Shown here piece by piece: positions 6,859 through 12,279 of a stretch of 16,054 nt of DNA. Position 1 is the first letter of the stretch. Each line of letters begins with the position of its first letter. Source of the DNA: Coprococcus sp. (GTDB lineage: Bacteria; Bacillota; Clostridia; Lachnospirales; Lachnospiraceae); contig JAEDHX010000045.1 of assembly GCA_016296785.1 (NCBI GenBank), positions 1 to 16,054 on the forward strand, given 5' to 3'. The notes below the pieces were generated by a model, which saw only the letters and a program-made list of their open reading frames with translations, searched no databases and was not told the DNA's origin. The position numbers were made by a program, and so were the translations under genes.

Positions 6859-8959
6859 GCATGAGAATAAAAAAATATTATCTAATACATTTTTTGTTGT
6901 TGTAGTATTTATTTTAGTTGGCGTCAATATTGTATTGTCTGTATATGAATCTCGTCAACATGATGGTAATAAAGTTTCATACACACCAAATGAATATAAT
7001 TCTTTGAATGAATTAATAAGGGGTATGGATAATGATAAGGCATATGATACAATAGCTCAATTGCAATATTCATTACAGAAGAATGTCATAGATAATGAAG
7101 AAGGAAGAATAAAGGAAAAGAAGCGTTTGTATGAGGATGTTGCTAGTGAAATATATAGTTGTATATCGTACAAAGAGTATGTTGATTTGATAGTATCAGA
7201 TGCCAATAAAATGATTAAGTCAGGATTGGTAGGTTCTTCGTCAAATTTTGTTAAAAGAAAACTACATGACATAAAAATAGATTATAGTAATTTGATTAAT
7301 ACAAATATTAGCTATGGACCGAGCAAAGGAATAGAAAAGTATTTATCATATAAGTCGGGTGATTTTATATTAATAATTGTATCATTAATGATTGTTGTAT
7401 TGTTTTTTCTAAGAGAGAATGAATCAGGTGAATTGAACTTATATAAAACAACGTATAATGGTACAAAAAAACTCGTGATTGTAAAACTTATAAATGGAAT
7501 GTTGATTGTTGTAACAGTATCAGTATTGTTTTGGGTAATAAGCTATTTTGTAATAAGCCATATTTATAATTTTGGAGATTTGAACCGGCAAATACAATCT
7601 ATACCGATGCTAAAGAATAGTATAATGCAATTAAGTGTTAAAGAAATGCTTATATTATTTCTTGGATTAAAAGTGGTTACACATGTTACAATATTTGTAG
7701 TATTATTTTGTGTTGCAATTATCGTGAAGAAGACAAATATATTTTATTTTTTTGCAATTGTTTTATTTGCTTTTCAAATATGTATATATTTTTGTTTGTC
7801 TGAAAATAGTGCCTTGAATTTTTTTAAGTATAATAACTTGTATTCATATTTAAATACATATAACTTTTTTGGATACATTAAAATAAATATATTGAACGTA
7901 CCGTTTGATTTTAAAACTTTGTTTATCGTGATTCAAATATTAATTATAATGTCTTGTGTATATGCATGCTGTTCTTTTTGTGATAGAGATTATATATTAT
8001 CAGTAACCAATAAAAACTTTTCAATAGAAAAGTATATACCAAAACATAGTTTGTTTATGAATGAAGTATATAAATTATTTATAAATGGTAAATTTGGTTT
8101 AGTAATAATTGTATATTTTGTATTTATTGTACTAAGTCACAAACCTATTGAAAAAGAGTTCTATGTGTATGAAGATAGTTATATGAATGCATATCTTAAT
8201 TTGTTAGAGGGACCAGTTTCCGAAGATAAAATTCATTTCCTTGAAAATGAGCAAGAGAAATTTGATGATTTGAATGTAGCATTTGAGTCAGGAAATGTTT
8301 CGGAAGAATTGTATATGCGTTCAATGGAAGCTTATGACACCTTTTATGAGCTGTATTATGAAATAACACCATATTTAGTCAAAAATGGTGGACATTATAT
8401 AAAGAGTAATGGGTATAGGTTGCTTACTGGGGATACAATTAGTTGTGATAAAGATGTTAAATTAGCTTTTCTTTGTATTATTGTATTGCTATATCCATTT
8501 GCATATTTATATGGTATTGAATATCAAAGTGGAATGAAAGGTATTGTGTCATGCTGTGTGCATGGTAAGAAACAAGTATTTGCTTCTAAAATAATACTTG
8601 GTATTATTTTAGGATTGATTGTTTATATGTTTACATATGGATTGTTTTATTATGATGTGTTTAACAAATATGGCATTAATAATATTAATTCTCCAGCAAA
8701 TAGCATGTTGCACTTGGAATCAGTCCCACAGAGCATAAGTATACTTGAGTATTTAATAATAGTGTCAGTCATTAGATATGTAGGGATAGTGTTAGTAATG
8801 ATATTAATGATTTTCTTTTCGCGATTTACAAAAAATATTATAACGTCATGTGTGTTTGGAATAGGTGTTGTAATAATGCCATTAGCACTATATTATGTAG
8901 GAATACAGGGATTTAAATACTTTTTGTTTAATCCATTTCTGATAGGAAATGTATTTTGA
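6842..8959 (+). CDS. Large ABC permease, tandem duplicated (bacteriocin-type transporter/immunity)
   Basis: I start at the ATG at 6842 (705 aa); GAGGAG lies at 6832-6837, and the adjacent ATG at 6845 is also possible. The upstream ATG at 6806 lacks a ribosome site. The protein has two similar halves. Each begins with one membrane segment (about residues 13-35, and a second in KFGLVIIVYFVFIVLS), then a 100-150-residue hydrophilic, probably external, domain, then about five membrane segments. After the loop each half carries a matching stretch: ENESGELNLYKTTYNGTKK and EYQSGMKGIVSCCVHGKK. It is therefore a pseudo-dimer of an ABC-2-type permease. Lactococcin-972-type loci encode a membrane protein of similar size linked to immunity or export, which fits the neighbours. 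The gene is strongly AT-rich with TTA/TTG leucines. Substrate and direction cannot be told from sequence. Confidence 0.82.
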   Translation: MMTLFKHENKKILSNTFFVVVVFILVGVNIVLSVYESRQHDGNKVSYTPNEYNSLNELIRGMDNDKAYDTIAQLQYSLQKNVIDNEEGRIKEKKRLYEDVASEIYSCISYKEYVDLIVSDANKMIKSGLVGSSSNFVKRKLHDIKIDYSNLINTNISYGPSKGIEKYLSYKSGDFILIIVSLMIVVLFFLRENESGELNLYKTTYNGTKKLVIVKLINGMLIVVTVSVLFWVISYFVISHIYNFGDLNRQIQSIPMLKNSIMQLSVKEMLILFLGLKVVTHVTIFVVLFCVAIIVKKTNIFYFFAIVLFAFQICIYFCLSENSALNFFKYNNLYSYLNTYNFFGYIKINILNVPFDFKTLFIVIQILIIMSCVYACCSFCDRDYILSVTNKNFSIEKYIPKHSLFMNEVYKLFINGKFGLVIIVYFVFIVLSHKPIEKEFYVYEDSYMNAYLNLLEGPVSEDKIHFLENEQEKFDDLNVAFESGNVSEELYMRSMEAYDTFYELYYEITPYLVKNGGHYIKSNGYRLLTGDTISCDKDVKLAFLCIIVLLYPFAYLYGIEYQSGMKGIVSCCVHGKKQVFASKIILGIILGLIVYMFTYGLFYYDVFNKYGINNINSPANSMLHLESVPQSISILEYLIIVSVIRYVGIVLVMILMIFFSRFTKNIITSCVFGIGVVIMPLALYYVGIQGFKYFLFNPFLIGNVF

Positions 8960-9039
8960 AATATTGTGTTTATATATTAGTCAAATTATTAAACAAAATT
9001 ATAATAAAAACAAAAAACAAATAATTACAAAAAAAGTAT

Positions 9040-9068
9040 TTGACACCTACCATGTAATATGGTATATT
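9040..9068 (+). promoter_or_regulatory. Promoter of the infC-rpmI-rplT operon
   Basis: TTGACA at 9040-9045 and TATATT at 9063-9068 are separated by exactly 17 bp, a near-consensus sigma-A promoter. Transcription should start near 9075, giving a leader of about 175 nt before infC. Confidence 0.85.
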
Positions 9069-9071
9069 ACA
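9053..9071. promoter_or_regulatory. Perfect palindrome over the infC -10 box (possible operator)
   Basis: TGTAATAT-GGT-ATATTACA has two perfect 8-bp arms around a 3-bp centre and covers the whole -10 hexamer. A second overlapping inverted repeat, TACCAT/ATGGTA (9048-9053 and 9059-9064), is also present. The position suits repressor binding, but no regulator is identified and AT-rich chance palindromes occur. Confidence 0.4.
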
Positions 9072-9074
9072 AAA

Positions 9075-9220
9075 GCTGTTAAGCAGTTAGACAATAAAGC
9101 AGAGTATCCACTCTCACCTTAGCACATGCGGTGACTCGGGTTTATATTATAAGCAACAGACATATTTTTGTTTAAATATGCTTAGATATAAAGTGGATAG
9201 TTTGCGCTATCCACTTTTTT
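9075..9220 (+). ncRNA. infC operon leader RNA with antiterminator/terminator switch (L20-leader type)
   Basis: The leader folds into a closed structure. 9105-9112 (TATCCACT) can pair with 9192-9199 (AGTGGATA), enclosing two further helices: 9114-9118 with 9130-9134 (TCACC/GGTGA), and a long arm built from 9142-9147/9186-9191, 9150-9153/9181-9184 and 9161-9167/9174-9180. The same AGTGGATA also forms the 5' arm of the downstream terminator, so the two states exclude each other. In Firmicutes the infC-rpmI-rplT operon is autoregulated by ribosomal protein L20 through leader attenuation; that this leader works the same way is inferred from position and architecture. It has no T-box sequence. Confidence 0.75.
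9190..9220 (+). terminator. Regulatory Rho-independent terminator (attenuator) before infC
   Basis: AAAGTGGATAG at 9190-9200 pairs perfectly with CTATCCACTTT at 9207-9217 (11 bp), with a 6-nt loop, TTTGCG, and a T run at 9215-9220. It precedes the infC ribosome site by 15 bp, so it acts as an attenuator rather than a gene-end terminator. Confidence 0.9.
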
Positions 9221-9249
9221 ATTACATGATATATTGGAGGTAGAGAGTC

Positions 9250-9756
9250 ATTAGCGAATTAATGATTAACGAACAGATTAGAGACAAAGAGGTACGATTA
9301 ATCGGTGAGGATGGCCAGGTAATAGGAGTTATGTCCTCTAAGGAAGCACTTAAGCTTGCGAAAGAAGCTGAGCTTGATTTAGTTAAGATTGCACCACAGG
9401 CTAAGCCACCGGTATGTAAGATAATTGATTATGGTAAGTACCGTTATGAGATGGCACGTAAAGAGAAGGAAGCCAAGAAGAAACAGAAGACCATGGAGAT
9501 TAAGGAAGTAAGATTATCTCCTAATATTGATACTAACGATCTTAATACTAAGGTTAATCAGGCGAGAAAGTTCTTAAACCATGGTGATAAGGTTAAGGTA
9601 ACACTTCGTTTCAGGGGAAGAGAGCTTGCACATGTTGAGCAGACTAAGGGTATTCTTGATGAGTTTGCAGAGCAGCTAGCTGACGTAGCAGTAGTTGATA
9701 AGCCTGCTAAGTTTGAAGGCAGAAGCATGATAATGTTTTTAACACAAAAACGTTAA
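9250..9756 (+). CDS. infC: Translation initiation factor IF-3
   Basis: IF-3 binds the 30S subunit, checks the start codon-initiator tRNA pairing and keeps the subunits apart. I choose the ATT at 9250 as start (168 aa, reading ISELMINEQIR). GGAGG at 9236-9240 is 9 bp upstream of it but 21 bp from the first ATG (9262), and ATT is the known non-AUG start of infC in E. coli and B. subtilis. The N-domain carries INEQIRDKEVRLIGEDG and the KPPVCKIIDYGKYRYE segment. A lysine-rich linker (ARKEKEAKKKQK) follows, and the C-domain shows KEVRLSPNID, DKVKVTLRFRGRE and KFEGRSMIMFL. All are typical and full length. Rare start codons allow IF-3 to limit its own translation, adding to the leader attenuation upstream. 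Confidence 0.95.
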   Translation: MSELMINEQIRDKEVRLIGEDGQVIGVMSSKEALKLAKEAELDLVKIAPQAKPPVCKIIDYGKYRYEMARKEKEAKKKQKTMEIKEVRLSPNIDTNDLNTKVNQARKFLNHGDKVKVTLRFRGRELAHVEQTKGILDEFAEQLADVAVVDKPAKFEGRSMIMFLTQKR

Positions 9757-9795
9757 ATTGATATATGACATATATTTAAGGAGGAAATAAATAAA

Positions 9796-9993
9796 ATGGC
9801 TAAATTAAAGACAAAAAAATCAGCAGCTAAGCGTTTTAAAAAGACAGCTAACGGCGGTTTAAAGAGAGCAAAAGCTTACAAGCGTCATATCTTAACAAAG
9901 AAGTCAACTAAGAGAAAGAGAAATCTTAGAAAGTCAACTATGACAGATGTAACAAATGAGAAGGTAATGAAGAAGATATTACCTTATATCTAA
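9796..9993 (+). CDS. rpmI: 50S ribosomal protein L35
   Basis: This 65-aa basic protein of the large ribosomal subunit begins MAKLKTKKSAAKRFKKTANG, the standard L35 opening, and ends KVMKKILPYI. The ribosome site is AAGGAGG about 11 bp before the ATG. It lies between infC (39 bp) and rplT (22 bp) in the conserved order and should be co-transcribed under the infC leader. Confidence 0.97.
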   Translation: MAKLKTKKSAAKRFKKTANGGLKRAKAYKRHILTKKSTKRKRNLRKSTMTDVTNEKVMKKILPYI

Positions 9994-10015
9994 TAGATCA
10001 GGAGGATAAAGACTA

Positions 10016-10372
10016 ATGGCAAGAGTTAAAGGCGGAATGAACGCAAAGCAGAAGCATAATAAGGTATTAAAGCTTGCAAAAGGTTACAGAGGAGCTAGAA
10101 GCAAGCAGTATAGAGTAGCAAAGCAGTCAGTTATGAGAGCATTAACAAGCTCATATGCCGGTAGAAAGCAGAGAAAGAGACAGTTCAGACAGTTATGGAT
10201 TGCTCGTATTAATGCTGCAGCAAGAATGAATGATATTTCATACAGCAAATTAATGCATGGACTTAAGCTTGCAGGCGTTGATATTAACAGAAAGATGCTT
10301 TCAGAGATGGCTATCAGCGATGCTGAAGGTTTCAAGAAGTTAGTTGATGTTGCTAAGGTACAGCTTTCATAG
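10016..10372 (+). CDS. rplT: 50S ribosomal protein L20
   Basis: This 118-aa protein has the expected length for L20, an early-assembly 23S rRNA-binding protein. It shows MARVKGG at the start, KLAKGYRGARSKQYRVAKQSVMRAL, then the basic GRKQRKRQFRQLWIARINAAAR segment and the SYSKLMHGLKLAGVDINRKMLSE domain. The N-terminal basic extension enters the ribosome; the C-terminal globular domain is the part known to bind mRNA in operon autoregulation, making L20 the likely effector of the leader at 9075-9220. The ribosome site is AGGAGG at about 10002. A terminator follows 18 bp after the stop. Confidence 0.97.
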   Translation: MARVKGGMNAKQKHNKVLKLAKGYRGARSKQYRVAKQSVMRALTSSYAGRKQRKRQFRQLWIARINAAARMNDISYSKLMHGLKLAGVDINRKMLSEMAISDAEGFKKLVDVAKVQLS

Positions 10373-10389
10373 GAACAATTTATAATAAG

Positions 10390-10419
10390 AAGTCGTACCT
10401 TTATAAGGTGCGGCTTTTT
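10390..10419 (+). terminator. Rho-independent terminator of the infC-rpmI-rplT operon
   Basis: AAGTCGTACCTT (10390-10401) pairs with AAGGTGCGGCTT (10405-10416) through 12 pairs including two G-U, with loop TAT and T residues at 10415-10419. Confidence 0.9.
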
Positions 10420-10444
10420 AATAATAGTTCAGGGGGAATGACAA

Positions 10445-10750
10445 ATGTTTGTTGAGAGGATTACAAAGGATCAGATGAAGATGTTTCTTGAAACATTTGC
10501 GTGCTGTAGTGAACAGAGAAACCTCATCATGAATCTTAATTATGCAGGTAAGGAACCATACCTTGATGTTACAAGATTCAGTAATGGAGCAGTATATACT
10601 GATTCATACTATGATTTTGACAGTACATTTTGCAGTAATTTATGGAATAAATTCCTTTATACACAGTTTACACATGAGTATTATAGTGCATATAAAGAGT
10701 ACCTTATGCAGGATGTAGACAGAAAACTTACCAACATGATTAAAATATAA
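10445..10750 (+). CDS. Conserved-looking hypothetical protein, 101 aa
   Basis: I do not recognise this protein. It begins MFVERITKDQMKMFLETFAC, contains no signal peptide or membrane segment, and is rich in Tyr, Phe and Asp (TDSYYDFDSTF near 52-62), with three cysteines. A good ribosome site (AGGGGGA, about 10431-10437) stands 7 bp before the ATG. Codon use matches the core genes (Leu CTT, Gln CAG), which supports a real native gene. It lies after the rplT terminator, with no obvious promoter of its own in the 25 bp between, so it may be expressed by readthrough. The only alternative in this span is an unconvincing reverse-strand ORF. Confidence 0.72.
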   Translation: MFVERITKDQMKMFLETFACCSEQRNLIMNLNYAGKEPYLDVTRFSNGAVYTDSYYDFDSTFCSNLWNKFLYTQFTHEYYSAYKEYLMQDVDRKLTNMIKI

Positions 10751-10790
10751 AATGATATAAAAAAACCATATAAAAAAATGAAAAAAATTG

Positions 10791-10819
10791 TTGACATTTA
10801 TATAGTCAAATGTTAATAT
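10791..10819 (+). promoter_or_regulatory. Promoter of the tRNA-Leu gene
   Basis: TTGACA at 10791-10796 and TAATAT at 10814-10819 are 17 bp apart. Transcription should start near 10826, leaving a ~35-nt 5' leader that contains a small perfect hairpin, GTTGGC-AAACA-GCCAAC (10829-10845). Confidence 0.8.
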
Positions 10820-10861
10820 ACTACTTGCGTTGGCAAACAGCCAACACAAAATAATAAATGT

Positions 10862-10945
10862 GCGGGAGTGCTGGAATTGGCAGACAGGCTAGACTAAGGA
10901 TCTAGTGCTGGAAACGGCGTGTGGGTTCAAGTCCCATCTCCCGCA
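10862..10945 (+). tRNA. tRNA-Leu, anticodon AAG
   Basis: The 84-nt gene folds as a class II tRNA. The acceptor is GCGGGAG (10862-10868) with CTCCCGC (10938-10944) and discriminator A at 10945. The anticodon stem is CTAGA/TCTAG (10889-10893 and 10901-10905) around the loop CTAAGGA. The long variable arm is GCTG/CGGC around GAAA. The T arm is GTGGG-TTCAAGT-CCCAT (10921-10937). T33 at 10895 places the anticodon at 10896-10898, AAG, which reads Leu CTT, and CTC if A34 becomes inosine. Long variable arm and discriminator A support leucine identity. CCA is not encoded (CTA follows), so it must be added by the nucleotidyltransferase. Usual bacterial Leu tRNAs at this box carry GAG or TAG; A34 is unusual. 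Confidence 0.93.
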
Positions 10946-10973
10946 CTATTTTTATGTCTGAAAATAGTGTTTT
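10944..10973 (+). terminator. AT-rich hairpin after the tRNA (weak terminator)
   Basis: CACTATTTT (10944-10952) pairs with AAAATAGTG (10961-10969), loop of 8, followed by TTTT at 10970-10973. The 5' arm includes the last two bases of the tRNA, so hairpin and tRNA compete. The stem is AT-rich, so termination strength is uncertain. Confidence 0.45.
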
Positions 10974-11015
10974 ATGATATTATACTTGAAAATGAAATGG
11001 GAGGATACTATTCAC

Positions 11016-11087
11016 ATGATATTCCTCCAACGTAAAGAAAAAAGGGGGTTAAAAGAGCAATTGCTTTTAAACCTCTTTCTTTATTAA
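11016..11087 (+). CDS. Possible 23-residue Leu-rich leader peptide
   Basis: ATG at 11016 follows GGGAGG (10999-11004) at 11 bp and opens a 23-codon frame ending TAA at 11085-11087. The peptide is MIFLQRKEKRGLKEQLLLNL plus FLY, with seven leucines. Its ribosome site can pair with TCCTCC at 11023-11028, just inside the frame, and the last two thirds lie in the 11038-11082 hairpin. This could be a regulatory leader peptide or chance in a terminator. Support is thin. Confidence 0.2.
   Translation: MIFLQRKEKRGLKEQLLLNLFLY
11038..11082 (+). terminator. Large imperfect hairpin, probable terminator
   Basis: The core 11053-11058/11063-11068 closes on loop AATT and continues through TT/AA (11049-11050 with 11069-11070), GGGGG opposite CCTCT (11044-11048 with 11072-11076, two G-U) and A/T pairs out to 11038/11082, with small bulges. 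A-rich and T-rich flanks suggest it can terminate in either direction. Confidence 0.5.
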
Positions 11088-11168
11088 GATTTTTATAAGT
11101 AGTTTTTAAGAAAAAAGTTGCAAAAAAGATGCAAGTCTTAACATTACTTAATGAACCCTATTTGTACT

Positions 11169-11177
11169 TGCTATAAT
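11169..11177 (+). promoter_or_regulatory. Extended -10 promoter of the efflux operon, flanked by inverted repeats
   Basis: TGCTATAAT (11169-11177) is a consensus extended -10 element; the -35 region has no good hexamer, as is usual for this class. It is bracketed by AACCCT (11154-11159) and AGGGTT (11186-11191), a perfect 6-bp inverted repeat that could be an operator. The gene start is ~70 bp downstream. Confidence 0.6.
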
Positions 11178-11250
11178 GTATTATAAGGGTTAAAATTGTA
11201 GTGGTCATAGATTTGAATTTTATTATATGTATAATTTCAAGGAGGCAGAA

Positions 11251-12279
11251 ATGCGAATATATTATAAGAACAGAAAGGCAACCGGCATCATGATTGCGGG
11301 TATTATGATGCTATCATTATGTGCTTGTGGAAAGAATACTGCAAAGGACACTGCACCTAAGATAAACCTTGAGCCGTATGTTAAGAGTGCATATACTACT
11401 GCTACGGTTGAACAGGGCGATATAGAATCAGTACTTGAACTTACGCTTAAGCCTGATGGCTTTCAATCAAAAAAATACAGTGTTACACAATCTGATTTAG
11501 AGGTTGATAAGATTAATGTGAATAAAGGCGATAAGGTTAAGGAAGGGGATATACTGATATCATTTAAGGCTGATGAGATTCAGGAGACCATAGATGAATA
11601 CTCAGAAGAAAAGGCTCAGAATGAGATGCTTATTGAGCATTATTCCAAGCTAATGGCAATTGATAAGACTGCAGATTATAGTGATGATATTGCAAGTCTT
11701 AGAGAGGACATTCAGCTTGCTAATTTATACATAGAAGAGCAGAATGAACGTTTAAAGGACTTCCAGGTTATTGCTGAGAAGGATGGTACTGTTTCATATG
11801 TTAATGACTACCTGCAATATGGCTTTGCAAGTTCGGGAGAGACTCTTGTAATTGTTAATTCAGCATCGGCAGATTATACTGCTGTAACAGATGATGATTA
11901 TGAGTTTAAGGTCGGAGATGTATATGAGGCAGATTTTAATGTTGCTTCATTTAGCCTTAAGGTTAAGAGCTGCGAGAAGTATTTGGACAAGGCTACTGAT
12001 AAGGAGATGCAGACTATAATATTTGAACCGATTGATGATATGACGGGTATTAGTGAGACTGACCAGCTCCACATGACGATTAAGAAGCCGGTAATAAAGG
12101 ATGTTGTATATGTTACTCAGGATGCACTTGTATATGGAACTGATGAGAATTATTACGTATATAAGCTGAATGAGGATGGCAATAGAAGGGCTGTTGAGGT
12201 TAAAACAGGAGACAGAGTCGATGGCTATGTTATTATAAAGGAAGGTCTTAAGGCTGGAGAGCAGGTGACAATAAATTGA
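11251..12279 (+). CDS. Lipoprotein periplasmic-adaptor-like protein (HlyD/MacA family) of an efflux system
   Basis: I start at the ATG at 11251 (342 aa) because GGAGG lies at 11241-11245; the upstream ATG at 11227 lacks a ribosome site. Residues 11-25 form a lipoprotein signal with lipobox LCAC, so C26 should be lipid-modified and the protein anchored outside the membrane. The order is that of a membrane-fusion adaptor: a first beta-barrel strand (TTATVEQGDIESVLEL), half lipoyl domain (VDKINVNKGDKVKEGDILISF), helical hairpin (about 105-165, IDEYSEEKAQNEML...LREDIQLANLYIEEQNERL), second lipoyl half (VIAEKDGTVSYVNDYLQYG), then barrel and membrane-proximal strands ending VDGYVIIKEGLKAGEQVTIN. 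It precedes a second adaptor and a FtsX-type permease, forming a MacAB-like export operon. The substrate is unknown. Confidence 0.88.
   Translation: MRIYYKNRKATGIMIAGIMMLSLCACGKNTAKDTAPKINLEPYVKSAYTTATVEQGDIESVLELTLKPDGFQSKKYSVTQSDLEVDKINVNKGDKVKEGDILISFKADEIQETIDEYSEEKAQNEMLIEHYSKLMAIDKTADYSDDIASLREDIQLANLYIEEQNERLKDFQVIAEKDGTVSYVNDYLQYGFASSGETLVIVNSASADYTAVTDDDYEFKVGDVYEADFNVASFSLKVKSCEKYLDKATDKEMQTIIFEPIDDMTGISETDQLHMTIKKPVIKDVVYVTQDALVYGTDENYYVYKLNEDGNRRAVEVKTGDRVDGYVIIKEGLKAGEQVTIN

Larger units (their letters stand above)
10946..11250. other. Gap between tRNA-Leu and the efflux operon
   Basis: These ~305 bases hold no long gene. They contain the post-tRNA hairpin, a GGAGGA/TCCTCC inverted repeat (11000-11005 and 11023-11028), a possible 23-codon Leu-rich reading frame, a larger hairpin (11038-11082), a TTGCA/TGCAA inverted repeat (11118-11134), and a promoter with flanking inverted repeats before the efflux genes. 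Each is listed where it can be supported. Confidence 0.7.

Noticed and set aside
9075..9220. T-box or amino-acid riboswitch in the infC leader
   Set aside because: The T-box core sequence (AGGGTGGNACCGCG-like) is absent and the downstream genes are infC-rpmI-rplT, so a ribosomal-protein leader fits better.
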